A stretch of 64,000 bases of DNA, taken from UBA6059 sp040219045 (lineage in GTDB: Bacteria > Bacteroidota > Bacteroidia > Cytophagales > Cyclobacteriaceae). Of this stretch, positions 18,291 through 28,200 are shown piece by piece. Positions within the stretch are counted from its first letter, which is position 1. Every line of letters starts with the position of its first letter. Below the pieces are notes generated by a model. It was not told where the DNA came from. It saw nothing but the letters and a program-made list of their open reading frames with translations, and did no database searches. A program made the translations under genes and the position numbers. The stretch lies in assembly GCA_965229505.1 (NCBI GenBank), contig OZ245881.1:5270001-5334000 (forward strand), written 5' to 3'.

Positions 18291-19282
18291 AGCTCAGTGC
18301 TGTTCTTTCGGGTTGAAGGCATTGCAGCTTTCACATAGTATCGAACAGCAAAGTAGAATATAGATGTGATTATAAACAAAGTAAGAAACCAAAGATTCGA
18401 GTCTATTAGCGATAATTCCATGACAAAATAAAGCAAAATGTTGATGATGGATTGAATAGACACATAAATACCTACAACCTTTAAATGTCCCCAACCGAAC
18501 TCGTTGGCAAGCATTTGAAAAACGTGTGATCGATGAGCTTCAAAAACGTTTTCTCTCTTTGTCAATCGCAAAATAATGGTCCACCCACCGTCAATTAGAT
18601 ATAGCATAATCAAGCTCAAGTAGGCAATAGAGCCCATTTTAATACAAAGTAGGAAAATGCAGTATATCAAAAGGAATCCTGAGGCAATGCTTCCAATATC
18701 ACCCGAGAAGAATACCGCTTTTCCCCTAGGCCGAACATTAAAAACTGCCATAGCTATCAAAGGAAGGCTGGTAAAAACATAGACATTAATGTATTCCTGG
18801 TCGAAAAGCATCAATGAGAATAGCCCTAGCAAAGTATAGCATATGTTAAGCCCATTGATACCATCCATGAAATTGTAGATGTTCAGGGATCCCAACATAA
18901 CCACTACAGCAATAGGAAGGATTATCCAACTCCCACCAAATGCGATAATGAAATAGTCATTGAGAAAAAACAAGAGGAGCACGGAAACAAGCTGAATTAT
19001 CATTCTGATAAGCGCTGGAATCGAAATCAAATCATCAACAAAACTAGCAAGCCCGAGTAAGCCAATGGCCAGACCAAATTCTATAGTGAAATGATCCAAT
19101 ACCAACACAGAAACCATGATACCAATCCAGAACACAATCCCTCCTCCTCTAATAGTAGTATGATGATGAGAGCTTCTGTGATTAGGATGATCGACAATAT
19201 TAAAATAGCGGGCGATATAGATATAAACTCCTGATAACGCCAGCCAAAACCCAAGCCATAGTATCGATTCAAACCAAGTCAT
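18287..19282 (-). CDS. WecA/MraY/WbpL-like polyprenyl-phosphate phosphoglycosyltransferase
   Basis: A 331-residue polytopic membrane protein with about ten helices. Family motifs are DDLISIP (the Mg-binding DD pair), NIYNFMDGINGLN (NxxNxxDGxxGL) and the histidine motif AHRSHVFQML. It would transfer a HexNAc-phosphate, possibly a deoxy sugar, from a UDP-sugar to undecaprenyl phosphate on the cytoplasmic face and so start the repeat unit. It overlaps the epimerase and the dehydratase genes by 4 nt each. The initiating trio is found at the 3' end of the transcription unit. Confidence 0.93.
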   Translation of the reverse strand: MTWFESILWLGFWLALSGVYIYIARYFNIVDHPNHRSSHHHTTIRGGGIVFWIGIMVSVLVLDHFTIEFGLAIGLLGLASFVDDLISIPALIRMIIQLVSVLLLFFLNDYFIIAFGGSWIILPIAVVVMLGSLNIYNFMDGINGLNICYTLLGLFSLMLFDQEYINVYVFTSLPLIAMAVFNVRPRGKAVFFSGDIGSIASGFLLIYCIFLLCIKMGSIAYLSLIMLYLIDGGWTIILRLTKRENVFEAHRSHVFQMLANEFGWGHLKVVGIYVSIQSIINILLYFVMELSLIDSNLWFLTLFIITSIFYFAVRYYVKAAMPSTRKNSTEL

Positions 19283-20214
19283 TGATGTGCGATGCTTTTC
19301 AATCCGTCATTAAACCTAAAAGGCATCTTTTCCAGGTGTAAAGCCTTTTTTATCTTATCATTTGAGATGAGCAACTCCTCAGTCAGTTTGGAGTGGATTT
19401 CATTGTTGTAGGGTAGGCCTATTAGACTTCCTAGATTAGCGATAGCCTTCAATACTACTCTGGGTACTGGTATGTTCACAGCACGCCTATCCTTCAACTG
19501 AGCCATCAGATCAATCAGCTGCTTCAGAGATACCTCCTCGTCATCAGCAAGGTGATAGATTCCGCTAGGCGGGCAAACTGCCAAAAGGTTTTGAACTATC
19601 TGATTTAAGTTTTCGATATAGAGATACGAGCGCTTTTCATTAATGGCACCAAGTGGTAATGGCATCCCTTGCTCAACCGCCCTAAGTAATTTTGCCAGGT
19701 TGCCTTTGAGACCCTTGCCATACACAAGGGCAGGTCGCAGTATATAGGTATTTCTACCAGTGGGAGTATTCTCCATTATATAATCCTCTGCCTTGCGTTT
19801 TGAAATCCCATAATAGCTCGTCGGCCAACCCTCGTTTTTTTCCGACAATTTCCCCTCAGTTTCCCTTTTCACTGCCAGGATCGTACTCATAAAAATGAAA
19901 GATTTGGAATTGGAGGAGTTCCAGGCATCAAATATAGTTTTGGTCAGGTGGTAATTTACCCTTTGATGTTCTGAGGGGTCAGATAAATGACGGGTGTCGT
20001 GAGCTTTACCCGCCAGGTGGACAACCGCAGAATACTTTGAAAAATCAACTTTATCCAAATTTCCCCACAAAAGGCTTTTCCCTGCCCTGACAGTATTACC
20101 TATTGACTGAGTCCTATCTAGTGTGTCAACCAAATATCCGCTCTCCCTCAGTGCTCTCACCATCGGTTGGCCAATGAAACCCGTGGATCCGCTAACTAGT
20201 ATATTCTTGGTCAT
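19279..20214 (-). CDS. NAD-dependent epimerase/dehydratase for NDP-sugar
   Basis: A 311-residue extended SDR protein. The cofactor motif SGSTGFIGQP is near the N terminus, the catalytic Tyr and Lys are in YYGISKRKAED, and the Ser lies in FIFMSTILAV. WbpV/WbpK and GalE are the nearest functional types; they supply 4-keto-reduced or epimerised UDP sugars for the WbpL/WecA-type transferase next door. The exact sugar cannot be assigned. Confidence 0.9.
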   Translation of the reverse strand: MTKNILVSGSTGFIGQPMVRALRESGYLVDTLDRTQSIGNTVRAGKSLLWGNLDKVDFSKYSAVVHLAGKAHDTRHLSDPSEHQRVNYHLTKTIFDAWNSSNSKSFIFMSTILAVKRETEGKLSEKNEGWPTSYYGISKRKAEDYIMENTPTGRNTYILRPALVYGKGLKGNLAKLLRAVEQGMPLPLGAINEKRSYLYIENLNQIVQNLLAVCPPSGIYHLADDEEVSLKQLIDLMAQLKDRRAVNIPVPRVVLKAIANLGSLIGLPYNNEIHSKLTEELLISNDKIKKALHLEKMPFRFNDGLKSIAHQ

Positions 20215-20218
20215 GACG

Positions 20219-20956
20219 CTAGATTAGCTCCCTCCACTTAAATAAATATTTGCTATATATTTTCAAGTAGTTGGTTGACAATCCATTTTCTCGACAGGCT
20301 CTTAGAATCTCTTTGTTGAGAATAATATTACTGTTCAAGTTTCTTGTACTAACACCACCAAGCGACATAGTAGTAGTCACTATGGGAAGATAGGATGACT
20401 TCACCCGATGCTTCCAAAGTAATCTAATAATCAGCTCATAGTCCGCAGCAATACTATAATCTGTCTTGTACAAGCCAAACTGATCAAAGAGCTTCTTTCT
20501 GAGAAACAACCCGGGGTGCGGAGGCATAAACCCCCAACCGAGTCGTTCCGGATACCATTCTTTTGCCGAATAATGCCTCCATATTTTGTCGTTCTTCTTA
20601 AAAACCACATCGCCGTATACTGCATCCAAGTCAGGGTTGTCACAAAAACAGGATATCACATGCTCTATAACCTGATCGTCATGAAACACATCATCGGCAT
20701 TAAGTATACCCACTACCTCCCCATCACTCCTATGGATACCTTTGTTCATAGCATCGTAGATACCATTATCACTTTCGCTCGACCAAAGTACATTGTCCAG
20801 ATCGGAACTTTGGAGATAAGTTGCAGTACCATCACCCGATCCTCCATCTACTACAATTTGTTGCTTGTCACCGTAAGTTTGAGATTGAAAGCTCTCAAGA
20901 GTGTTAGGGAGGGTTTGACGTGCATTGTAAGCAACCGTAATGATCGAACACTTCAC
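20219..20956 (-). CDS. Glycosyltransferase family 2
   Basis: A 245-residue GT-A enzyme. It begins directly with the fold (SIITVAYNARQTLPNTLESF), has the acidic IVVDGGSGDGT strand, GIYDAMNKGI and the metal-binding motif GILNADDVFH. There is no membrane segment, so it acts on the cytoplasmic side on a lipid-linked acceptor. It overlaps the acetyltransferase gene by 4 nt. The GIYDAMNKG subtype also appears in the enzyme at 50669-51481, suggesting a shared sugar or a duplication. Confidence 0.92.
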   Translation of the reverse strand: MKCSIITVAYNARQTLPNTLESFQSQTYGDKQQIVVDGGSGDGTATYLQSSDLDNVLWSSESDNGIYDAMNKGIHRSDGEVVGILNADDVFHDDQVIEHVISCFCDNPDLDAVYGDVVFKKNDKIWRHYSAKEWYPERLGWGFMPPHPGLFLRKKLFDQFGLYKTDYSIAADYELIIRLLWKHRVKSSYLPIVTTTMSLGGVSTRNLNSNIILNKEILRACRENGLSTNYLKIYSKYLFKWRELI

Positions 20957-21504
20957 TGAATCACCCTTTCTTTTATCACTTTAGCGGGATTTCCCTGATG
21001 AACTTTGTATGCCTCTAACCTACTAGTAGCAATTGACCCTACCGAAAGCACGGCATGGCTTTCACAATAAACCCCAGGACAGACTACCGACTGAGCACCT
21101 ATCCATACGCCATCCTCAAGATTGATGGGAGATACCAAAAGATCAAAGCTTGAAGACTTGAAGTTATGATTTCCCGTAAGTAGCATTGCTCCCTGCGAAA
21201 CGCAACAATGACTTCCGATGGTGACCATGCCCAAATTGTCTATCCAGACACCTTCGCCTAACCAAACATGGCTGCCAATCTGTAGAAACCAAGGGTACTT
21301 AATATTCACTTTTGGCTTAATAACCACACCTTGTCCGACTTCAGCGCCGAATAGTCTTAGCAGAAAAACTTTTAATCCCGAAAATGGAAGGAACGGAGAG
21401 TTAAAAACAATAGCATTTACCATGTACCATAAACCACGTTTGACAGGGCCTCCAGGCTGGTATTCTACATTGCTAAATGAAGATAAGTCCGTTGTTCTGC
21501 TCAT
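20953..21504 (-). CDS. WcaF-like hexapeptide acetyltransferase
   Basis: A 183-residue left-handed beta-helix protein of the putative colanic-acid acetyltransferase type. Hexapeptide turns are seen in VVIKPKVNIKYPWFLQIGSH and in VWLGEGVWIDNLGMVTIGSH, and the catalytic-site His lies in LTGNHNF. It would O-acetylate a sugar of the glycan using acetyl-CoA. It is divergent from the glycosyltransferase at 21570 with 65 nt between the starts. Confidence 0.92.
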   Translation of the reverse strand: MSRTTDLSSFSNVEYQPGGPVKRGLWYMVNAIVFNSPFLPFSGLKVFLLRLFGAEVGQGVVIKPKVNIKYPWFLQIGSHVWLGEGVWIDNLGMVTIGSHCCVSQGAMLLTGNHNFKSSSFDLLVSPINLEDGVWIGAQSVVCPGVYCESHAVLSVGSIATSRLEAYKVHQGNPAKVIKERVIQ

Positions 21505-21569
21505 TCAATCAAGCAAATTATTGCTTCTTAGACAAAGAGTCTATATTCACCGTTAAATATCTCTGTTGA

Positions 21570-22556
21570 TTGAAAATTGCATTTTTTTTTCGGAAGCGCC
21601 ACTCCGGTTACAATAGTATTGAAGAAGTCTTCAATACATTGATCCCCAATATAGAATCTACATATCATTCCAGCAGAGTTACCGTACCTTTTGTTTCTTC
21701 TGCCTGGGGAGTCATATTCAACTGGCTCTATGCTTCCTGGAGGAAAGTAGATCTCATGCATATTACCGGTGATATCCACTACCTCGCCTTATTCAGAAAT
21801 TCTCCTGTGGTCATCACAGTACACGACTTACAGTCTATTTTTAGATCAACGGGTATCGGAATGAGATTAAAGAAATGGCTTTGGGTAACCGGTCCACTAA
21901 CGCGAGCTAAGCGAATAGTGGCTATTTCCGAGAACACTCGCCAGGAAATCTCTAGAATGCTGCCTGAGGTGAGTCATAAAGTATCAGTGATACCCAATCC
22001 AATTTCACCCCTATTCAAGTTTTCTCCAAAGAAGGTGAATAGTGAAATACCTATTATTTTCCATGTAGGTACGGCAGCTCATAAAAACCTCTCGAAGGTT
22101 GTTCGCGCCATTTCAGGTATGGAAGTTAAGTTGAATATTCTAGGGGTGCTCTCATCAGAACAGGAAAAGCTTCTGAAACGTAGATCTATCAGATACCAAA
22201 GCTTTTCAGGCTTACCATATGAAGAAGTATATCAATTATATTTAAGTGCCGATATCGTGAGCTTCCCGTCAGATTATGAAGGTTTTGGTATGCCAATCAT
22301 TGAAGCTCAAGCCTCTGGGCGGCCTGTACTTACTTCCACCAATCCATCAATTAGACAAATAGCCAGTGAAGGAGGGGCATTATTTGTGGATACAAACGAA
22401 AGAGAACTAAAGAATGGATTTCAAGAGCTCCTTAGCAACAGTGATCTCAGGGATTCCTTAATTGAAGCGGGTCAAACCAACGTGAAGAGATATGAGGCAG
22501 GGAAAGTGGCTGAGCAATACATTAGCCTGTATCAAGAAGTTGTCAATAAGCCATGA
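21570..22556 (+). CDS. Glycosyltransferase family 4, one of two on the plus strand
   Basis: A 328-residue GT-B enzyme that starts with TTG. The acceptor half has LMHITGDIHYLAL and VVITVHDLQS; the donor half has FHVGTAAHKNLSKVVRAI and the GT4 signature SDYEGFGMPIIEAQASG. It lies in a two-gene unit running against the rest of the polysaccharide locus and overlaps the next gene by 4 nt. The orientation suggests a separate promoter in the short divergent spacer or an inversion. Confidence 0.91.
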   Translation: MKIAFFFRKRHSGYNSIEEVFNTLIPNIESTYHSSRVTVPFVSSAWGVIFNWLYASWRKVDLMHITGDIHYLALFRNSPVVITVHDLQSIFRSTGIGMRLKKWLWVTGPLTRAKRIVAISENTRQEISRMLPEVSHKVSVIPNPISPLFKFSPKKVNSEIPIIFHVGTAAHKNLSKVVRAISGMEVKLNILGVLSSEQEKLLKRRSIRYQSFSGLPYEEVYQLYLSADIVSFPSDYEGFGMPIIEAQASGRPVLTSTNPSIRQIASEGGALFVDTNERELKNGFQELLSNSDLRDSLIEAGQTNVKRYEAGKVAEQYISLYQEVVNKP

Positions 22557-23686
22557 AGAAAAAGAAAGTCCTCATATTCTACGATTACTTCACACCAGCA
22601 TTCAAGGCAGGAGGACCCATTCAATCACTTTCTAACCTGATCAATTTTTTAAGCGATCACTACGATTTCTTCATATACACTTCGAACAAAGATCTTGACG
22701 ACACTCTTCTCGAAGTAAAGCACGACCGTTGGCAGTCACACCCACCTACCGGAATGGTCTACTACAGTTCGAAGAGAAGGCCGTCATTTTCCAGTGTAGT
22801 AGATATGATTAAACCCATTCGACCGGATATCATATATATCAATGGCCTCTACTCTTTGGCCAACGTGATCTGGCCACTTTATTTTGTGAAGACCCGTGTA
22901 GGATTTGATGGTACGGTTGTTATAGCACCAAGAGGTATGCTTTCTCTATCGGCTCTCGCTATTAAGAAATGGAAGAAAAAGACATATTTGACGATACTGA
23001 AATTTCTGATAAGAAAGTCCAAACTCAACTGGCACGCTACTTCAATAGAGGAAAAGGAGTCCATAATGGACTTTCTAGCGGACCCAGGTAAAATAGTTAT
23101 TGCTCAAAACATCCCAAACATCAAACCTAAGGTTCTTAAAGAGCCTGCTGAAAAAATGTCTCCCTTACCTCTTAGGTTGGTCACGATAGCCGTAATCAGT
23201 CCGATGAAGAATATTTATGAGGTACTCGAGGCTCTGGGGCAACTCGACTTTCAAGTAACGTATGACATCTATGGCCCTATCAAAGATCAAGGTTACTGGA
23301 GAGAATGTCAGCGTCTCATTTCAAGGCTAAATGGTCACATTGAGGTAAACTACAAACGGGAACTCGAACCGGATAAGGTAGAGGAAACCCTTTACAAATA
23401 TCAGGTATACGTACAACCTAGTCAAAGTGAGAATTTTGGACATTCCATATTCGAGGCATTGCAAGCGGGATTACCCGTCATTACAAGCTATCGGACACCC
23501 TGGGTATTACTTGAAGAATCGGAAAGTGGGAGGAACGTAGAGCCCAATAAGGAGGGTATTGCGGCAGGGCTCATAGAGCTAAAGAAGGAAATAGAACAGC
23601 ACAAGCTGTTTCGCTCTAAAGAATATGTCAAAAAGTATCTGGAGTCAAAAGACTACCTAAAAATGTACAGGGAACTATTTTTTTAA
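22553..23686 (+). CDS. Glycosyltransferase family 4, second on the plus strand
   Basis: A 377-residue GT-B enzyme. N-terminal YDYFTPAFKAGGPIQSLSN is typical for the acceptor domain of GT4; the donor domain has LVTIAVISPMKNIYEVLEAL and the signature QSENFGHSIFEALQAGLP. Its 3' end overlaps the convergent gene at 23675 by 12 nt. It acts in the cytoplasm; donor and acceptor cannot be predicted. Confidence 0.91.
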   Translation: MKKKKVLIFYDYFTPAFKAGGPIQSLSNLINFLSDHYDFFIYTSNKDLDDTLLEVKHDRWQSHPPTGMVYYSSKRRPSFSSVVDMIKPIRPDIIYINGLYSLANVIWPLYFVKTRVGFDGTVVIAPRGMLSLSALAIKKWKKKTYLTILKFLIRKSKLNWHATSIEEKESIMDFLADPGKIVIAQNIPNIKPKVLKEPAEKMSPLPLRLVTIAVISPMKNIYEVLEALGQLDFQVTYDIYGPIKDQGYWRECQRLISRLNGHIEVNYKRELEPDKVEETLYKYQVYVQPSQSENFGHSIFEALQAGLPVITSYRTPWVLLEESESGRNVEPNKEGIAAGLIELKKEIEQHKLFRSKEYVKKYLESKDYLKMYRELFF

Positions 23687-24835
23687 TGAAGAGAGCAGCT
23701 GAGAAAGGTTGTCAATACCTATTTGATAGCTCCAGTTTTTGATTTTCTCTTTGGAGACGCTCCCCATCTCCAACAACTTCTTTTTGTCGGCAACCATCAA
23801 TGTAAGCTTGGTCAGAAGATCTCCTTTCACCGATGGGGAGAAAATATAGCCGTTTTCACCATTTCTAATGAGGTCGTGAGCACACCCCACCCTATCACTT
23901 ACCAGAATTGATTTTCCTGCGGCCATAGCTTCATTTACAGCTAGTCCCCACGTCTCCCCTGGCCCTGTAGAGGGAAGACAAAAAATGTCACAAGTATTGT
24001 AGACAGCTGGCATTTGGGACTGATTGAAGAATCCCTGAATCCTGACCTTGTCAGAACGCTGGCTCATCTTCAGAAGCTTGGGACGGAGTGCTCCATCACC
24101 TACAAATACGATGTATGTATCACTATCTAAGAGGTTTTCAAGTTTTAAGAAGGCCTCTAACAACGAATCAGGAGATTTTTTTTGGATGTACTTACCAGCA
24201 AATAGAATTACAATAGCTGACCTTGGAATATTCCATTGGTCTCTAAAATCCGCTGGCTCATTCTCAAACCGATCGTTATCTACAGCATGAGGTACACTGA
24301 CCAACTGAGAATCGTTCAGTCCATGATGCTTAAAATAATCCTTATTAGCGGAACCGCAGTACAGCGCATAATCAATGTGCCTGTACACCCACTTTAAGTA
24401 AATGTTCCTCAAAACATTCTTCCAAAGACTAATACTATCAATATCAGTAGAGTCGCCTCTAAAAAGAATAGGAACTTTACCACTGAAGTATTTAATACAT
24501 CGCCAATGGCTTTCGTAGTTCCACCCATAAACCAAAATGCAGTCAGGTAAAAAAGACTCGACAGCCTGAATCAAACCTGGGTTGATAACACCGCGACGAT
24601 GTGACGTTCCTGGATTGGAAGATGTATTCTCAATAAACTCAAAATCGTATCCCTCATCAAGTGGTATGTCCCACTGGATTGGCTTGCCAAACTCTCGATC
24701 AAAATGTTCTTGAAGTTGGGGGTTGTACGTATAGAATACTTTGAGATTTAACTCCTTAAACTCAGCAAGCTTAATAAAGAAAGGTACGTTGTATTGAATA
24801 GGGTGAGTTGATACTATGGCTAATCGCTTAGTCAT
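23675..24835 (-). CDS. Glycosyltransferase family 4
   Basis: A 386-residue GT-B enzyme with the N-terminal LAIVSTHPIQYNVPFFIKL (a HPIQY subtype common in surface-glycan loci), a donor domain with VILFAGKYIQKKSPDSLLEA and the signature GPGETWGLAVNEAMAAGK. This ETWGLAVNEAMA subtype is also seen at 30632-31753 (EPWGLVVNEAMAAGT), so both may use related donors. Only 1 nt separates it from the upstream gene. Confidence 0.92.
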   Translation of the reverse strand: MTKRLAIVSTHPIQYNVPFFIKLAEFKELNLKVFYTYNPQLQEHFDREFGKPIQWDIPLDEGYDFEFIENTSSNPGTSHRRGVINPGLIQAVESFLPDCILVYGWNYESHWRCIKYFSGKVPILFRGDSTDIDSISLWKNVLRNIYLKWVYRHIDYALYCGSANKDYFKHHGLNDSQLVSVPHAVDNDRFENEPADFRDQWNIPRSAIVILFAGKYIQKKSPDSLLEAFLKLENLLDSDTYIVFVGDGALRPKLLKMSQRSDKVRIQGFFNQSQMPAVYNTCDIFCLPSTGPGETWGLAVNEAMAAGKSILVSDRVGCAHDLIRNGENGYIFSPSVKGDLLTKLTLMVADKKKLLEMGSVSKEKIKNWSYQIGIDNLSQLLSSLKK

Positions 24836-24836
24836 T

Positions 24837-26111
24837 TTAGTGTGACCTGCTTTTTCTAGTCACAAGAACTTGCCTGATCACTTTCTCTACTTTTTTAGCA
24901 GTTTCCTCGACACGATATTTAGCTATTGGCGATAGGTCAGTCTTCCAGTCACTCTCCTGTAAGCGCTCCATCAGTACCTTGATGAATTCTTCCTTTAGTT
25001 CATCACCTTCGTCAATTTTCACAATGTATTTTGCAGCTCTGCAATCCTTCAAAATATCAAGCCCATCACTTTTCGAATGGAGTGCTCCGACTATCGGTCG
25101 GGAAGCAAGCAGTGATTGAAAAACCTTACTCGGTGTATAATGTGCTTCAGTACTCCCAAATAGTAATATGGAATCAGAGTTTGCTAGTTCCTTTAGCACT
25201 TCCGTATATGGTATTCTCTCTCTGGACTCTTCAAGGATATGATCAATACCGAGAGTATTAGCCATCCCGGCTATTGACTCGCCCTGATATTGGCCAGTTC
25301 CCACAAAACGAATCTTAATACCATCATCCCAGCGCTGTGCCTTTTGCAGAGTTGCTATAGCTTGTAAAAATGCCCTGACTACCGCCCTGGCACGTGGCAT
25401 AAATGCACCCGCATAGAGCCAAACTTTTTCTTGTCTGCTTTCATTAGATAATTGGTTGTAATCATATTCGTCATATCCATATGGGAACACAAGCTCGCGT
25501 GTTTTGTGGCCACCTCCCTTACACAGCCAAACCTCCTCTTGGTCATTGGAAAACACAAAATTTCTCATCAGCACGGGCGTGATATAACTCTTGCTTACGC
25601 CCGAGATAACAGCTGCTTTTTTAACCACAATCGGCTCCAGGAATTTTGCCAAATAGTTCGTCAACGAAAACCTCCAACCCTTGCGAGTATCATTATTACG
25701 AACCCACGGGTCAATGTAGTCTATAGCATAGGGTATGCTTGTCTTCAACTGAATTAGTCTTCCTAGTAGCCCAACATAATAACTTGGGACTGATATCCAG
25801 ATGAAATCGATTTGCTTTCTCCGAATTAGCTTTAAGCATTCTCGGTAGAGGAACCAGGCGCTCCTTATTCCAATATCCCCGACTAACCTAACAGGTCCAA
25901 TACCGAATGCCTTTGTGGTAGAAACATTACAGCGAGGATCAACAAGATCGCTCAATTCCCAGCTTAGTGGTTCTTCATAATACTCAGAGTTGACGCAAAC
26001 GACATCAACATTATGTCCAATCCTTATCAAACCATTTGCTATCAACCGCACTCGTTGAGTTCCGACCAAATTGGAAGGTACCCAGTGCGGGTACAGGATC
26101 AGAATATTCAT
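24837..26111 (-). CDS. Glycosyltransferase, GT-B fold
   Basis: A 424-residue GT-B-fold protein. N-terminal NILILYPHWVPSNLVGTQRV has the glycine and arginine acceptor-side pattern; the central VWLYAGAFMPRARAV starts the donor domain; the C-terminal HYTPSKVFQSLLASRPIVGA replaces the usual EGFGL motif, which places it among the divergent GT4-like enzymes. It overlaps the upstream gene by 4 nt. Substrates unknown. Confidence 0.85.
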   Translation of the reverse strand: MNILILYPHWVPSNLVGTQRVRLIANGLIRIGHNVDVVCVNSEYYEEPLSWELSDLVDPRCNVSTTKAFGIGPVRLVGDIGIRSAWFLYRECLKLIRRKQIDFIWISVPSYYVGLLGRLIQLKTSIPYAIDYIDPWVRNNDTRKGWRFSLTNYLAKFLEPIVVKKAAVISGVSKSYITPVLMRNFVFSNDQEEVWLCKGGGHKTRELVFPYGYDEYDYNQLSNESRQEKVWLYAGAFMPRARAVVRAFLQAIATLQKAQRWDDGIKIRFVGTGQYQGESIAGMANTLGIDHILEESRERIPYTEVLKELANSDSILLFGSTEAHYTPSKVFQSLLASRPIVGALHSKSDGLDILKDCRAAKYIVKIDEGDELKEEFIKVLMERLQESDWKTDLSPIAKYRVEETAKKVEKVIRQVLVTRKSRSH

Positions 26112-26917
26112 GAAGGTTGCAGTGGAATTGAAAACTCCTGCCTGATTCTAGCGGTCAACCTTTTCCCCCGCATAATTAGTTTGAATAACCCTTTAAATGT
26201 CTTAGGGTCATAAAGATTATGTGATTGAGAAACTCCGGAAGGGTGTTTTACATAGATTAAGGCTCGAAAGGGGATGGGAATCACATCTGACCCTGATAGC
26301 TTTTCCACTCTGACTTTCAGGTAAGAATGGCTGGTAAAAAAGTTAAAGTTATTGATATTTCTGGAAGAGAAGTCAACGGCAGGAAGATAGCGAGATGCAA
26401 CGATATTGGTTGATCCATTGATATCATTGAGGGAATCTTCTTCGTAAAGGAATTTACTCCCCAAGGTCATAACATATCCATTTGGGATATAATAGTTTGT
26501 CTTATGATTACCCTTTTGAAGAAAGGAAACTAATCTGTTGGAAACCAAATCATCAGCGTCCACCTTCATGATATGAGTACAACCGTCTTCAATAGCTTGA
26601 TTGGCTCCATATAACGACTTCTTACCTATATCATAGTTTCTTTCAATGTGATCAATATTTTTCAGTTGAGGAGCGCCATAACCTGTTAAGTCTGTTACCG
26701 GAAGCCTGTCATATGGATAATCAATAACTCTTAGATTGGGAGCTTCATCGAGTTGTAGCTCAGGACTGTTTTTTGTGACCACATAACAAAAGAAAGATGA
26801 ATCTTCCTGGTTAAGAATTGATTGAACAGTCATGTTCAAAAGTCTTATATGACGTGTCCAGTCACTGGAGTATTCCTTAGAGATAATGGGTACTATAAAG
26901 CCCAACTTAATCCTCAC
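26108..26917 (-). CDS. Rhamnosyltransferase-like GT-A protein
   Basis: A 269-residue protein of the GT-A type. LGFIVPIISKEYSSDWTRH at the N terminus and MKVDADDLVSNRLVSFL with the DAD metal motif match a group often annotated as putative rhamnosyltransferase. The family assignment is from memory of motif layout and is less certain than for the GT2 neighbours. It overlaps both neighbouring genes by 4 nt. Confidence 0.78.
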   Translation of the reverse strand: MRIKLGFIVPIISKEYSSDWTRHIRLLNMTVQSILNQEDSSFFCYVVTKNSPELQLDEAPNLRVIDYPYDRLPVTDLTGYGAPQLKNIDHIERNYDIGKKSLYGANQAIEDGCTHIMKVDADDLVSNRLVSFLQKGNHKTNYYIPNGYVMTLGSKFLYEEDSLNDINGSTNIVASRYLPAVDFSSRNINNFNFFTSHSYLKVRVEKLSGSDVIPIPFRALIYVKHPSGVSQSHNLYDPKTFKGLFKLIMRGKRLTARIRQEFSIPLQPS

Positions 26918-28134
26918 GAAGCAAGAGATGTAATCTCACTTAGCCAAGTTGCACCGTGATATTCCCAACCAAAACCTTTGGCCTTTTGAAATCTTTTTAC
27001 TCGTTCCTTCTCAATGGTGGAGTAGCTATCGATAATGTGCTTGAGTTTACTAATAGTATCTTCCTTATCGTTAATGTTGATGTTCAAACCCAGATCCTTA
27101 TGGTCCTCCATAAACTGGAGTTGGCCAGGGGTGTCAGAGTAGAGCACAAAGACGCCTGCCTGCATATAAGCTAAAAGTTTATTCGTGATGCAGAGCTGCC
27201 GATTGAAATCTGCCTGATCGTCTTCAATGGCCAGGCCAACTTGATAGGACGACAAGGTCGAATGTAGAAGTTGCTGATTCATCGAATCGTGATGATAAAT
27301 ATAATCCCTACTACCAATCTCAGCCTTAAAACCTGATCTTAGGTTACCAATGAGGTGAAGTTCAATTGAATCACTAAAATGATCAAGCGAATCAAACAAC
27401 TTCTCCAGCCCTCTGCCATAGTCAACATGTTGAGAGAACCAAACGAATTTTATCTTGTCCTTAACAGGAACTGGCGTCTCAAATTCAGAATTTGGAAACA
27501 CATTCAAGAGCGTCAAGCTTTTCAGCTTCTGATCAATCAACTTTTCACATTCATGCGCTATCAATGGGCTGGAAAACGTAGTTAGGCTTGCTTTAGTCAT
27601 AGCGCCTCTGAGTAAATATTCTCTTCTCTTAATATCAGTTATGGACTTTGAATGACTCTGTTCTCCGGGGTGATAATCCTCAACATCAATTACAAGTGGA
27701 CATTTTAGTCGTTCTGAGAGTATGGTGGCCATATGAAATGCAGTCAACGTATGGCAGACGATTAATTCCTGCTTGGAGCTAAATCTTCGTAAGTGCCACC
27801 AGAGTAGAACGGCAAACTTATCCTCTGCAAAGCTATTTAAGAGTCCCTGCGCTCGAACCACCCGAACAAGGATACTGGCTATTTGCTGTATGATCGTGCA
27901 GAAAACCCATGCCATCCATCTGGACTTTCTACAGTCCAGATACTGAATAAGAATATTGTTGGTTCGATGAAGGTAATGTGCCTCAATATCATCTCCTTCA
28001 TCCCTAAGTCTTTGACAAATCAAGGCAATCTTAAAATTAGCACTAGCCAAAAGCTCAACTTCTTTCCGCAACCTTGGATTACTCGACAAGTCGAGTGAAG
28101 TAATGAAGAGTATCGAGGGACTATTTTTAGCCAT
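26914..28134 (-). CDS. Glycosyltransferase, GT4-like
   Basis: A 406-residue GT-B protein. The N-terminal ILFITSLDLSSNPRLRKEVE is a common start of GT4-like enzymes, PLVIDVEDYHPGEQ lies at the acceptor side, and IKFVWFSQHVDYGRGLEKLF opens the donor domain. The usual EGFG motif is weak (NRQLCITNKLLAYMQAGVFV), as in the WbnE-like branch. 66 nt separate it from the gene upstream. Confidence 0.85.
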   Translation of the reverse strand: MAKNSPSILFITSLDLSSNPRLRKEVELLASANFKIALICQRLRDEGDDIEAHYLHRTNNILIQYLDCRKSRWMAWVFCTIIQQIASILVRVVRAQGLLNSFAEDKFAVLLWWHLRRFSSKQELIVCHTLTAFHMATILSERLKCPLVIDVEDYHPGEQSHSKSITDIKRREYLLRGAMTKASLTTFSSPLIAHECEKLIDQKLKSLTLLNVFPNSEFETPVPVKDKIKFVWFSQHVDYGRGLEKLFDSLDHFSDSIELHLIGNLRSGFKAEIGSRDYIYHHDSMNQQLLHSTLSSYQVGLAIEDDQADFNRQLCITNKLLAYMQAGVFVLYSDTPGQLQFMEDHKDLGLNININDKEDTISKLKHIIDSYSTIEKERVKRFQKAKGFGWEYHGATWLSEITSLAS

Positions 28135-28200
28135 TTATCATGAATAGGTAGTTGGCCCAGTCACCTATTTACAGCAATTACTAGCAAGTTATTTTCAGAC

